Source: Anaeramoeba flamelloides
Taxonomy: Eukaryota; Metamonada; Anaeramoebidae
Length of the DNA stretch: 64,000 nucleotides
Assembly: GCA_027625915.1 (NCBI GenBank)
Contig: JANTQA010000029.1
Span: 2,852,001 to 2,916,000, forward strand
Direction of reading: 5' to 3'
How positions within the stretch are numbered: position 1 is the first letter of the stretch; each line of letters begins with the position of its first letter. Below the pieces are notes generated by a model. That model was not told the origin of the DNA. It ran no database searches and worked only from the letters and a program-made list of their open reading frames with translations. Shown here in pieces: positions 33,005 through 46,021 of this stretch. The position numbers and the translations under genes are program-made.

Positions 33005-34175
33005 TTAATCTTGTAAAAGCCCAAAGGCAATATTTCTTTCTGAAACAAGTTCATCAACATTTTTCTTGATCATTTTTTTGCAAAATTCATTTGGTTTGAG
33101 GTCTTTGGCGATTTTCCAAGAACCGTTTTTACAGGTACAAGGGAATGAAAAAATTAAATTTTCTGGGACATTATAGGGGTTGTTATCTGAAATGACGCCC
33201 ATTGAAACATAGGTTTCAGTACCATAAATCCAAGATTTCAAACAGTCCATAACTGCATTTGCAGCTGAGCCGGCTGAGGATTTGCCACGTTTTAAAATCA
33301 CAGCTTTGCCCCTCGTTTGATTGGTTGTTTGGAATTCGCCATAGATCCATTCTTTCTCGACTAATTCTGTCAGGGGCGTTTTCTTTGAGCCCTCTAATAG
33401 GTAGCCATTCGACAAGTCGACAAATTGGCTTGCAGAGTGGTTTCCCCAAGTGAAAACGTTTTTAATGTTACTTGTGTTTTTGTTTAATTTTTTCGACAAT
33501 TGGGAAATCGATCGATTCATATCCAATCGCGTAAGTGCAACGATGTTTTCTTTCGGGATATTTTCCGCATATTTTGCTGTCACGAGGGCGTTTGTGTTGA
33601 CAGGGTTACCGACGACAACCACCTTCACAGTCTTTTTGGCGACAAACGAAAGTGCCTTTCCTTGGATCTTGAAAATTGAAACATTTTTCCCTAAAAGATC
33701 TTTTCTTGTTTGGTTTTCTTTAAGGAGACAAGGAAAAAGAAAAGAAGTGTAAGTTCAAAAATAATTAAAAAGAAAAAAATGAAATAAAAAAAAAAAAAAA
33801 GTTAGTGTTAAATCCGAGAAATGGGTAACGAATTCCAAAAAAGAAAGCAAGTCCACAAAGGGTTTTGAAAAGTAAAACTTGAAACTTACTGTTACGAGGG
33901 TATGAGCCAAGTAAGATCGCATAGTCTGCGTCACGAAACCCTTCGAACGGATCTGTAGTGCAAATGGTTTTGTTGATTAAATGGAAGTTGGAATCTTGAA
34001 GCTCCATAACTAGCCCCTCCAAGACAGGCAATGCTGGCTCGATATCAATTAGATGAAGGTTGAAGGGCTGATCATTGCCAAATAATTCACCAGAACAGAT
34101 CCTAAAGATCAGCGAATATGCAATGTTTCCGGCTGCACCGGTAATTGCTACTGTAATTGGTTCTTTTTGAGTCAT
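33005..34175 (-). CDS. MDH1: Malate dehydrogenase, cytosolic type, two exons
   Basis: Interconverts malate and oxaloacetate with NAD(H). Exons are 34175-33890 and 33717-33005, split by a 172-bp intron with a GTAAGT donor and TTAAAG acceptor in phase 1. The product is 332 residues against 334 for human MDH1. Visible features are the NAD-binding TGAAGNIAYSL (residues 12-22), substrate arginines Arg94 (SYPRN) and Arg100 (RKDLL), VVGNPVNTNAL, Asp161 and Arg164 (LTRLDMNR), catalytic His189 (WGNHS) and VSMGVISD near the C terminus. The NPVNTN and WGNHS forms mark the cytosolic/plant-chloroplast-like class rather than the mitochondrial or bacterial type. No targeting peptide precedes MTQKEPITVAITG, which supports a cytosolic location. 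The intron junction keeps exact spacing to the RKDLL block. It looks fully intact. Confidence 0.97.
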
Positions 34176-37100
34176 GATAATTGTTTTGTTTTGAAATGAC
34201 GGTAGTTTTAAAAAACAACACTAAAAGTTAAAAAAAATAAAAGTTCAAATTATTTCGACTTAAGAAAGTTATGAAATTTTTGTTGATTTTATTTCTTTTT
34301 AAAAAAAGTTTACCAATTGAGATCTTTCTAAGGGTAGAATCAAAAGTTCTTCCCCGATTAAAGAAATAACCTCTTTTTATGTGGTTTTACCTTTTTTTTG
34401 GTTAAACGTTTGTATTTTCGTTTTTCTATTTTTTTTTTTATGTAGTATTGTTGTATTCTTTTCTCAACCTGCACGAGAATTGTTCTGTACAATGAAAAAG
34501 GGTATTTTTTCACTTTAAAATAAAATAAAGCAAACTGAGGTTTTTTCAAATTTTTATCAATGATCTTTTTGTTTACCCCTTTAATCTGTTGTGACTGGAC
34601 AAACAATTCTAAAGTTGTTTAAAATTCATAACTCTTGTTTTGTTCATTTACTACAGTTCAATTTCTTCGATTTCTTAATTTTGGCTTGAAAAAAAATATA
34701 GAAATAATTTGCAAAATCAAAAAGTTTTTTTTACTGTTAAAAAATCAGTTACCTAAGTTTCATCATCATTTAAAGCGATAAAAATGTTGGCTTATTAGTT
34801 ATAAAAATCGTTGAAAAACTCGTTTTAGATTCTTGGCATTTATAAGAATGTTGACACTTATTTCAGTCTTTCTCATCTCCTTTTAAAACGGGATTTTTGA
34901 ATATGAGGGAAATATTTTAGAAATGTATGGGTGTTATTTCTTGGCAACTTAATAAACACTAAAACTCCTCCATTTGGAACTATTTTTCGACGTTCCATAT
35001 TTGAAAGTATGCGGGTATTTTTTTTATCACGAAAAACATGCTTTTTCACTGAAAAGAATATTTAATATAGAGTTCTCGTTCAAATTTTATATTTTACTTT
35101 TATTCACAATTTGTTTTATTCATAGTAATACCATTCGCGTATATAGCCAAATATTTGAAGATGATTTAATCTTTGATAAGAAAAGGAAATGAAAATTAAT
35201 TCAATAAAAAATTAATTTTAATTTACCCCAAAATATTACACTTTGGATTCAAAACATACAAAGGTAAATCATAGCATTCACCTGGCTTTTAAAAGAACTA
35301 ATAGTTAATCATTTTGAAAAAAATTCGTATTTGACATATTTTATTTGAATGTTAAATGATAAAAAATTTTCAAATTTTTCTTAAACAAGTAGGTTCCAAT
35401 TTATGGTTTGAGGTTTGTGGTTTGTGACACCATTTGAAAAAGGAAGTTGATAAGGAAGTGAAAAATATTTACCAGTATAATTCAAATAAGAGTATAATCT
35501 AAAAAAGATAAACGAAACTTAAAACAATGATTTAAAAAGAATAAAAAAAATCGTCACTTTAAAAGTAGAGTATTTTAATATATTATCTTAAAGGTCAAGA
35601 TATAACTTTGTAAAATAATTGTTCCAAATGGAAAAAGAATTTTTTTGAATTTTTATATGAGGGTCGAATAAAAAACAAAAACTAACAAATAGTGTTTCTA
35701 CAATCGCTCTCCAAAAATCAACAATTAAAAATGAGACCATTTTTGAATAAAAATAACAAGAGAGCAACACTAAATTTCCAATTATGATAGTAGTGAAATA
35801 TAATTTTGAAAATAACTTTGTTAGTTTTGAAGTTTCTTCCTTTTGAAACTTTTTGAGATCTTGAAAATTTTATAAATTTTTCTATTTTCAAAAGGTCAAA
35901 TTTCTTCAATTTATAACCATTAGTTTTCTAAAAGTTCAAAATCAATTTTATTTAATTTAATCTAATTTGTGGTTATTTTCTAGTACTATATTTGGAAGAG
36001 TAATGCTTTGTCACTACGATTGCAAGAAAAATAATGGATTTGAAAAATTTAAAATACAATTAGAAAGTAATTTTTTTTTTTAAATATGAATATTGGGCAT
36101 CGAAGCACCCTTTTAAACTTTTTTAATTCTATTTTTTTCAAAGGAAGAGATAGGGAAATTCTTTTCAAAACTTGATAATTTGTAAAAGAGATATATCTTT
36201 TAATTTTCTTTTGGATAATTGATTTTTTTACTAATGGGATTCGATCAATTTTTTTTTTGTTTTATAAATTTTTTGCATATATAAGAAGTACAATTTTACA
36301 ATAATATTTTTCATGGCGACAAGTTGCTATTGAGTATTGAGAAAAATCCACAGCAAGTGACTATACACTTAAGGTTTTATAATAACTGAAAAATAAAAAG
36401 ACACACTACAAGGAAAATTTAAACACCGAAAATTAAAGTTAGCCAAAACTAGAGATTGGATTTCAGTCATACTTCTTTTATAAATTTATTTTTTCAAAGT
36501 TATCATAATTTTATGTAATAAAAAAAGGATAACTTTTATACTCTTGAAAATCCGAATACCCCCTTTTTCAAAAATACAGACTTTTGAAAAAAACACATAT
36601 TTTTGGGGTATTTTTTTTAATGAAAAAAGTTGAAATGAACTAATTTTTGATAAAACACCAAGATTGAAAAAAGAATAAATGTTAAAGAGATTTGCAGAAA
36701 ACAATAGGGAATGTATATAAAAACTCAAACATGGAAAAAAATAAAATGATAAAAAATATTACAAAAACAGTTAAAAAATCAGATTTTTAATTTAATTTAG
36801 CGATATCTTTTGATTGAAATATTTTGTGCTATTTTCAAATTGAAAAATATTTTTCCTTTTAGACTATTAAAAAAATACTTGAATATTATCTCTCTACTAA
36901 CTCAATTAAAAAATTCAAAATTTTTATAATTAAAAATGAAAAAAATATTACTGAAAAATTTCATTTTTTTTTCAATTCCTAGTAATATCTATTAAAGTGG
37001 TAAACCTCATTGAAAATTATTATGTATAATAATGTTTATTATAAGAGTGTATTTCAAAAATACAAAATTTAGAGATTTTTTTTTGAAAAATTTTTCCTTG

Positions 37101-37939
37101 TCTTGTATTGTCTGGTTTTAGGTGTAAGTTCAATTTCTTTTGATTATTTGATGTTCGATCTTCAACTTAGTTTAAATTTTAAGGTTTGGTAGAAAATGAA
37201 ATATTTCATTTTTTTTTCCTAAATTAGAATTTGTGAGTTTATAAACTAATATCCTGATAGAAAAAATTTACTAAAAAATGAGATTTTTGGGTTGGAAATT
37301 GAAAATGTCATTCCTCATTACTCAATTAAGAAAAAAATTAATAATTTTTTTATAACAAAAAATAAAACTAAAACCAAAAACTAAATAAAAATATTTCAAA
37401 TAACAATCAAAAAAACCAAAATTCTTTTAAAATGTTTTTCAATATATGGTATTAAACCACCACTTCATATCTCCGAAAAAAAATTGAAATATTTTATTTT
37501 CAACCAAAGAGTATTATTCAAACCAAATCGAATATAAATCTGCAAAGTATCAAAATGGTATTTAATTGCACCTAAAACACGTTATTATTTTTTTTTAATT
37601 CTCGATGAATCTTAAACTTTTAGAAGATTAACGGTATATTATAAATATATAATTATCAAATAAAAACACAAATTAATTATTTGTATTAATAAAGGAGTTA
37701 TTGAAATATTTCAAATAAATGATAGTTCTTCAGTATCCCTAATAAACATTAATTATAAAACAATCATTAAACACCCCTTTAATCAAAATATTGTTTATAT
37801 TGTGATTGTTTAATAATAAAAAAAAAAATTATAATAACGGGCTTTTTATCACAGGACATAATTTTTATTATTTTCCAAATATTCCAAATTTAAAAATGTA
37901 TTTTTTTTTTAAGTGTGTACCCCTACATATATTCTCAAA

Positions 37940-38640
37940 TGGGAAATTAGATTATACCCAACTCAATAAATGGACTTGAAAAAAAGAAAATCTAATTTCA
38001 TAAAGAAATCAAAATACCTAAATCTGGATCACCTAAATGAAGAACTTACATGGGATGAAATTGAAGGTCATGATTAGGAAAACATTGAGAAAATCGAAAT
38101 AAAGAAAAAAAACCCATCAAGCCAATATAAAATCAATACAAGAAGAAGTCAATTCATCCAAAGGAGATGAGAACTGGAAACAAAAAAAAACCTAAATATT
38201 AGCCAGTTCCAAGAAAAAACCAAAAGAAAAACAGCCCCACTTAAACTTTAAATTATCAACTACTTTATTCAAACTCAAATACATTTTTAATGGGTTAAAT
38301 AAATACACATATAGATGGGAAAAGGGGGTAAATACTAAATAATGTCCCTGCTGTACAAAAAACTGATGAAATGGGCCACTTCATAGGGAAACTTTGAAAG
38401 AACCAGAAAAAACTGGAAAAAACAAATCAAAAAAGTCATGACTTTTGACTAGAACATAATAATCAAAAATATACCTTTGAATTATTGAGAAAAATGAACA
38501 TAAAAGAAATTATGACATCAACAGAGAATATCTACTTACCAATATGACTCTGAACGCAATTAGGAAAAAGGGGTCCAACACAAAATATAACCTATCAACA
38601 AATTCATTTAAACCAGAATTTTTTAGGTCTCTCACAAATA
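37940..38640 (+). pseudogene. Decayed coding-like stretch, unassigned
   Basis: This stretch is poorer in T and richer in C and G than its surroundings, as real coding strands here are. It gives protein-like pieces such as NEELTWDEIEGHD and AIRKKGSNTKYNLSTNSF. It is broken many times and no family was recognised. A mobile-element origin is possible but unproven. Confidence 0.35.
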
Positions 38641-39225
38641 TTATTTTAAACCGCTTTTTTTTTTATTGTATCCTTTTTTATTCATTTTCTATCATTTTTC
38701 CCAATTCTATCATTTTTTTACCACTTCTTCATTTTTTATTCTTTTTGTTTCTTTTTTTTTTTTTTGAGAAAACTAAATTAAGATTCAAATACTTCTAATC
38801 ACTGTATCTGTTTAGATACTCTTTGAATAAGAAGTTACAAATTTAATCACTTCAAAATTCTCTCTTTTACAGATTAGATTGGGTTTCGTAAAACCCTTAA
38901 CAATAAACCCAATACTTTTTTATGTTCTTATCCCTCTAAAATTTTTATTACACCAATAATTTATTTGTTTTGTATGTATTGTAATTTTTCAAAAATTGCT
39001 AGAATTTCAATTAGTGAATGATCCTAATTTGGCATTTCTTACAGAATTGATTAAATAACTTGTTTTTTTCAAAAATTGAATTTTTTATGTAAAAATTTTT
39101 GAATTGGAGTTCAATACTATGGAAATAAAAATAATCATTCTTTAGCTTTAAATGTGAATGATTATTGAGTAAATTTGTCGATTTAAAAAAAAAATGAAAC
39201 AATGATTCCTTTTGAAAGTTTTAGA

Positions 39226-39674
39226 TACAGTCTATCCAAATCTACCATAAAATTTTAAATAAAACACAATTGAGTTTTCTATTCTTATTTTCTATTTTCA
39301 AAAAATTCGGAAATAATAGCTATTATTCAAAAAAAAATTTCAATAAATGATCTATTATTCAAATTTTGAAACATCAAAAAAAAAATTCTCTGAAGATTCA
39401 TGAAGCACCTAAAAATATTGTTCAAAAAAGGTTAATTTGTAAAGATCAGTCAATATTGATATTTTTTTGGGCTCTTTTGGACCACTAATTTTTAAGTTTT
39501 AAGTGATCTTGAATTTTTTTTTTGATGTTTCAAAATTTGAATAATAGATCATTTATTGAAATTTTTTTTTGAATAATAGCTATTATTTCCGAATTTTTTG
39601 AAAATAGAAAATAAGAATAGAAAACTCAAATCTGTTTTATTTAAAATTTTAATGGTAGCCTTGGAACGGCTGTA
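39226..39674. mobile_element. 449-bp palindromic element, TACAG...GTTCCAA family
   Basis: The long inverted arms, about 165 bp each (39226-39395 and 39515-39674), match closely around a centre of about 120 bp. The right end read inward is TACAGCCGTTCCAAGGCTAC; the left end is diverged (TACAGTCTATCCAAATCTAC). Flanking TA fits a Tc1/mariner-type target. It is non-coding. Another right end (GTTGGAACGGCTGTA) occurs at 63561-63590. Confidence 0.75.
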
Positions 39675-40091
39675 TATTTTGAATTATTAAATACTGAGAT
39701 TACCAATTATTTTTTTTGTTTTTATTTTTAATTTTGATAAGTAATTAAATAAAAATTTCCTAAATGAAAAATTTTGATGATCATGAGTTATAAATCTAAT
39801 TTATTGTTAAATAAATTTTATAATAGATTTTTTAGATCTATTTGAATTTTATGTTAACCCTTATATTGATTTATTTTAATTACAAATTACTTTTATTATA
39901 TATGAATCTATAGTGACACTAATCCCTTAAAAATAAGAAAAAATCAATAAAAATTTATTTTATATAGTGTTAAACGCTCAAAAAACAAATAAAGGCTTTA
40001 TCCAAAACAAATATTCTTCAAAATGAAGTGTATATTTTCCGCCACAACTGAGACTTAAATACTCAACCCCTGAAAATATCATTTTTTCCTA

Positions 40092-41374
40092 TTGTTATTA
40101 GAAACTTTAATTCCTTCAAACAAAAAAAAAAACGAAAATTACAAATCACAAACAAACAAAAAGAAACCATTATTAAAACAAAAAAAGAGAGAAGAATTTG
40201 CAAAAATATTTGAGCAATTCAAAGTGAATGAATTACAAGCAAAACCTTTTTCTTTAATTAAAAAACTTGAGGACTTAATACTTTTATGCTCGGAGAAGAA
40301 ATCTCATTGTGAAAAAAATACCTGGGATCTCATTCAATTAATACTCTTCCACAAATTCCGCTTTTTAGAAAGAAATATTACATCTTAAAGCGGAGATCCA
40401 ATGAGCCCCAATCTTTTTAATCAAAGGAATTCTCCAAATAAAATTCATTTTACTGAACCAAAATCAAAACCGAAAAAAAAACCAACACCAAAAAAAAATT
40501 ATCAACAATTTCAATTAAAAAGAAATAATAATTCATTTAAATCAAGAAATAAAAACCAGTTATTTCATAAAATAAACAGTAACAAGAACAAGAATCAATT
40601 AAAATTCAAAAAAAAATGGAAAAGTTCCAATCGAAATTGATATTGAAATTGAAAATGATGACGAAGATGAGGATAAAAAGAAAAAGAAAAATGAAAATGA
40701 ATATGGAAATTTAATTTTTATGAAGGATAATAATAATCGTTATAATAAATTAGTGAATAAAAAGAATAATAAAAAAAAAAATTTCCACATAGTCTCTTCA
40801 ATAATAAAAGAATTACTCAAAGACCCTATTACTCCAAGATATTTGTCTCAAAAAAAATTTGTTAAAAAAATTTCCAAAAGAGATTATAATCTGAACAAAC
40901 AATTAAAAGTTATAAGTTGGCTAGAGAAAACCTTTGAACCAGATATTAAAACGAGAAATGACCCAATTCTATGGAAAGATTCAAGGAAAAGCCAACCAAG
41001 TAAATCCTTTTCAATAGACTCCTTACATGAACTCAATGAAGAAGATAAAAAAGAAGAAGCAGAATTTTATAAAATTTTATTTGTACATATTAGAAATGGC
41101 GAGATTGAAAAAGCAATCGATTGGCGTAGAGAGAAAAGGCAATATTGGAGGGCTGCTAGTTTATCAGGTTTGTATTTTAATTTTAATTTTTTTATTTTTT
41201 TGAATTTTGGTTTTTTTTTTTTAATTTTGATTTTTTTTATTATTTTAATTTTTTTAAATTGAGAGAAATAAGTTTTTTAAACGATATCAGATGCACCACA
41301 AAGTGATCTTTTTGTTTTTTTTTTGTCTTTTTTTTTAAGGAATCTTTTATTGGGGAATTTATTATTCACCGAAA

Positions 41375-41409
<35 letters not shown>

Positions 41410-43188
41410 ACACCAAAATTAAACAACAAATTCTTATCATAATTTAAAATTAACAATATTTTCAAGTAAAATAATTTTCTAAAATTTCCATTTCATAATT
41501 ATCAAAATTAAATATCAAAAAAAAAATAAAAAATCAAAATAAATAACCAAATAAAATAACAATAAAAAGGTGGACTTTTAATTGACGATTCTACAAATAT
41601 TGAACAGAATGATTTTAAAAGTCTAATTGAAGGATATATGCACCGGTCTCTCTGGAAAATTAGTTGTTATGAAATTTCCAAAAATAGTTTTGATGAATAT
41701 GAATGAGCAATTTACGGGCTATTTTGTTGGAATCTTTCGCAAGTTATCACTGTATGTTCAACATGGGAAGACTATTTATGGGCATATTTGAAAACAAATG
41801 TGAATCAGCAGATTGATATCTCCTTAGCGGAATATCTACAAACAATGGAATTAAGATTATCAAAAATCCAAAATGAATTAATGTATGATCAAGATTTTAA
41901 AGAATATTTAAATTTAAGAAAAAACATTGGGCATGGTGTTTATTCGCTTGATACCTTTTTTAAACATGTCTCGTCACATAGCGAATTTCAAAATAGGAAA
42001 ATATTAAATCAGAGATTCAATATTATCCAAGCATTAACAATTAAAGAAGATTGGGAAACTCTTTTGACTTGGATGAGTGAGCAAGTGACAGGCGAAAACT
42101 TTTCAAGGTCATTTTTAAGATTTTGTGCTCATTATACTTTGATTTTACATAAATTAAATCTTGCCACTCGAAATTATCCTGAACAATTTGAAAAAATTCT
42201 AACAGCATACATCTTGCATTTGATTGATTTTAAATATTACCCACTTGTCGCCTTATATCTATGTGAATTGCCAACCGAAAATCAAGTTGAAATTTATTCT
42301 TCTCTATTCGAAATTGTTGGAAAAAACGACAAGTTAAAGCATGAATGTATTTTGAGAGCAATTTATTTTAATTTGAGATTCAAATTAATAACTTTACGAT
42401 TGTATCAAAATGCAAAAGAAGAGGCAAACGAATATGAATTGCGACTCAATAATAGGAAAAGAGAAAGAGGAGGCGAGAAGGAGAAGAGAGATCACCGATC
42501 AGCCAATAATAATTTTGAAGAATTAGATTTCTCATTTAACAAAATAACCTCAACTGATCTCAAAAAAATTAAAGCAATTTCGTGGCTTTGTTATGAAAAG
42601 TCTCAAAGATTAGATGCCTTAGAAAAAAGCAATGAGTTGATCAGAGAATTTTTATTAGATTTTAAAATATTGTCAGCAAAAAAAATAATCGAACAAATAC
42701 TCCCCAAAGACACATAAGAGCTTTTAATTGAAAGTAACAATCATACAGAAGATTGTAAAAACCAATTATATCAATTGAATTGTTGGAAGGAATTATTTAA
42801 ATGTATGGATGAATTTGAAACTATAAAAGAAATGCTAAATAACCAAGAAAATATTATCAAAATTAGAAACGCTACAAAAAATTCCGAATTGGTAATGCTA
42901 AAATTTTTGAAAAAGAAAATCTGTTGGTTAAGTCGCGACTTCAATAATCACAAGAATAATACCCAATTTTCTCAATTACAGCGAATTTATATCCCTTTAA
43001 TCTTTTTTAAATTGTGGCAAATTTTTAATTACACAATCCAACACAATAAAGCTCTCAATCTTTCGATTTTATTAGCAGACGAAGAATGGGGAATCTATCA
43101 TTTTTTTTCAAAAGATAAATTGAAAAAGGTTTTAGAATTGTCACGAATTACACAAATCGAATTAAAAATTCAACAAGATAACATATAA
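40092..43188 (+). pseudogene. NUP107: Nup107/Nup84-like nucleoporin gene, broken
   Basis: Nup107/Nup84 is a scaffold of the nuclear-pore Y complex. Family hallmarks appear in order. EFYKILFVHIRNGEIEKAID then YWRAASL lie at about 41060-41167. After an intron of about 400 bp (41168-41570, poorly defined ends) come SLWKISCYEISKN and AIYGLFCWNLSQVITVCSTW with EDYLWAY. A helical region (41788-42717) follows, then a C terminus with IYIPLIFFKLWQIF and FSKDKLKKVLELS, matching human Nup107 order. The frame is interrupted by TAA at 40386-40388, a frame change in a poly-A/AT tract near 40610, TGA at 41704-41706 (at an Arg in human YERAIY, so CGA to TGA is likely) and TAA at 42715-42717. No convincing start was found. 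Identity as Nup107 is confident; inactivity is inferred, and assembly error is possible for the homopolymer break. Confidence 0.8.
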
Positions 43189-44399
43189 TTTTTTATTTAT
43201 TTTGTTTTTTTATATTATGATATATACATACATATAAATATATATATCCCGAAATAAGTTTTTTATTTGAAAAAAAGGGTTAATAAATCCTCTTTTATTG
43301 TTTTTTTATTTTATTTATTTTTGATCAGAATAAACCGGTGTTTTGGTAGTTTAAACGATAAATTTTGATTTTTCCTTTACAATGAAAAAAATTTTTCATT
43401 TTGTCGGTTAATTCTATTTTTTTTTATTTGTTAGATCATTTTCTTTTAGAAAAATTATATTTTTTGATGTTTCTTTCTGGAATTACTTTTTTGGTTTTTA
43501 AAAGTCCACAACAATCATAAATGTAATATTTTACAAAGATCTTTATGAATACTTTATATATTATTATTATTATTTTGAAATCTTTTTTGAGAATTACAAG
43601 TAGGTATATCAAAATAATTACTAAACTAAATTCAAAAAAATGGACACAGTTTAAACAGTTGGAAGAATATCAATATCATACTTTTCATTCTATTTGGAAA
43701 GAATTTTGATTTTAAAAACTATTTCATTTCTTGTTTTTTTTGCTTTGTTTTCATTTCCATTTTTTTCCCATGACTTAATCTATTTGGTTAGATCTAGAAT
43801 TTTTTTTTGATGGTTGATAGAAGGTGTGTGTTGAGTTTGTTAAATAGAAAAATCAAATGGAATTGGTAGATGGGATACTATCATTAGATCGAGCAACAAT
43901 TGTTTGTAAAATATCAACAAATTTACCAATACATTTCTTTTTCTACTGGTTTCATGATTTTGGATATACTTGTTTGTATTTTTTCGTTTTATATTTTTTT
44001 CTTTTATTTGTATTAAAATGATTACTTATAAAAACATTAATACTTTGATATCTTGAATGTTTTTTTTGTATTAGGTTTGTAAAAATATCATAAATTGAGT
44101 TTTTTTTTTTTTGATTATTTTTGCTTTTCTGATGGATCCAAATTTTTGGAATCGGGTTTATTATATTTATTAGTATTTAAAGGTTAAATCAACAATTATT
44201 TAGACATCAATTTTATTTTTTTTTAAATACTAAATATCCCTATTCTAAATATCTAATTTAACTTTCAGGAGCTTTAGTTAATTGCAGATAACCAAATTGA
44301 AATTTTTACTATAAACTTTTTTGTTCTCAATTTATTATTTAAACCTCAAAAAAATATTAAAATAAAGAATTTTTTCTTACCTTAATCAAGATTAAAAAA

Positions 44400-45770
44400 T
44401 ATTTTGATGTGATTAATCATACTAAAATCTTCTCTATGCACTTGATAAATATATTAAAAATGAAAAAATCAAAATTTGGTTTCTAAAATAATATTATAAC
44501 AAAGAAGGGATAAGAGTTACTAAGGAGATCCTCTCTATCATTTATTTTTTGGATTAATCTGTTAAATCTTAATTGAATAAATAAAAGACTTAGTTCATCA
44601 TGTTCAAAGGTTTAGAGATGATTTGATTGTAATAATGGAGGACCAGTTCCAGAAATTGACAAAAAATTAATACTAATTTATAAATTATCCAAGAAAATGG
44701 AAATATTGATAAAACCTTTAAATTGTACCAAGTCTCATAAATAAAATATTTAGAAATTTCGCTTGAAAAAGAGAAACCTTCACAAATAAACTTTAAAAGG
44801 GTAAAAGGTATTTTTACAAAAAATATCAATGATTTTTATCGAACAAAAACTATTTAATCTGTAAAATTACAAATTTTTAAATCGATATGCATTTATCAAT
44901 TATTTTATTGATTAGTTATTTTCAATCTATCCCAAAAAGATTTTAGCCTGATAGATGTTTAGATAAATAAAGATATCACAGAATTTTTAAAAATTAATCC
45001 ACACTCTCCCAGAATTATCTATAAAACTGAAGCAAAAATAGACCAGGTAAGAATTTTAATATATAAAAGAAGATTTAAACCCAAATATAAATTATAAATT
45101 CTTGGTTTTGAACACATATCAAAAAATTTGATATTTTCAAAAAAAGAAAACAAAAATATTAAATAGAAAGTTGAAAATTTAAAATTACTAAATGCAGAAC
45201 TTAATTAATTTAGAGAAAATTTAATAATAAAAAGTTATGGATGGAAAGGTCAGGATTATTTAAAAATTATTAGGTAAAAGAACAATACTAACAAATAATC
45301 GTGTCTAGGTTTTTTTTTAATTTAAGAAATGAACAGAAAATTTATAAAATATTCTGTTTATTTCTTATATTTAAAAAAACCTAACGACAAGAAATATTTA
45401 AAATGGAAGTACACTACATCCATCTTAAAACTAAGAAATTTTTACAAATTATTCAAATAGATATTCGAATGTTTATGATAGAATAAAATCAAAATAAAAT
45501 CTTGTATTATTAGCCAAAAAATATGACAACTTAGAAATTGTTGAATATATAGATCGTTTTTATTTGGTTTATCCATTCTATAAAGAAAATAGTATAATTT
45601 GAAGTAAATCTTTAATTCAAATTAACAAAAATAATCAGAATAATATCTTTGATATTAATAAAAATCAAGAATTATTATTTACTTTGTCATTAGTTAATGA
45701 TAAATAGAATTATGATTCTTTATTGAAAATTCTAAATAAAAATTTATAAAATTAGGGAAGTTGCTGTATA
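44400..45770 (+). pseudogene. Decayed protein-coding repeat, ankyrin-like in part
   Basis: The first part (44430-44730) matches 2710-3010. Further on, near 45510-45560, the plus strand reads LLAKKYDNLEIVEYIDRFY, which resembles the second helix of an ankyrin repeat (A-x-x-x-x-L-E-I-V-x-Y-L). The region is broken many times, and an unrelated palindromic element of about 83 bp (45307-45389) sits inside it. The ankyrin reading rests on one short segment. Confidence 0.4.
45307..45389. repeat. Small palindrome ending AAACCTAACGACA
   Basis: Left TCTAGGTTTTTTTTTAATTT, right AAAAAACCTAACGACA, with a self-complementary middle (GAAATGAACAGAAAAT against ATTCTGTTTATTTC). It shares its right end with the 71-bp GGTTTTCC units and 53087-53277. 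Confidence 0.6.
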
Positions 45771-45950
45771 GTGCCATATAGTGGCTAAATTTTCTTGTAA
45801 TCTATGAAATAAACTGTAAATTTAATAAATTTGCGATTTATTTTAAAAAGTAAAAGGAAAACTAACTTTGGTTTTCTTGGGGGTTTCTGTTTTACCTATA
45901 AAAACTTATGATTTTTCAAATAAATATAAATCTCAAGAAAAGCTAATAGT

Positions 45951-46021
45951 GGTTTTCCAGAATTCATTAGAATAGAGAAAAATCAAAGGTTTTACTTAAT
46001 TATTTTAAATTCTGGAAAACC
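45951..46021. repeat. 71-bp GGTTTTCC palindrome, single unit
   Basis: Same length and ends as the pair at 15930-16160, and preceded by the same AAAAGCTAAYAG flank. Confidence 0.7.

Larger units (their letters stand above)
34176..40022. other. Long intergenic region with relics
   Basis: No intact gene was recognised. It includes a partial TACTGGTATTT element end (about 35390-35477), a repeat shared with 55180-55290 at about 36240-36360 (GACAAGTTGC block), a decayed coding-like stretch (37940-38640) and a palindromic element (39226-39674). An 82-codon Lys-rich minus frame at 34358-34606, upstream of malate dehydrogenase, has no supporting feature. Confidence 0.5.

Noticed and set aside
34358-34606. 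82-codon Lys-rich minus frame upstream of malate dehydrogenase
   Set aside because: Composition is that of random AT-rich DNA, with no family match; kept only as a remark in the intergenic entry.
40092-43188. Stop-codon reassignment to explain the Nup107 breaks
   Set aside because: TAA, TAG and TGA all end other intact genes here, and a frame change is also present, so decay or sequencing error is simpler.
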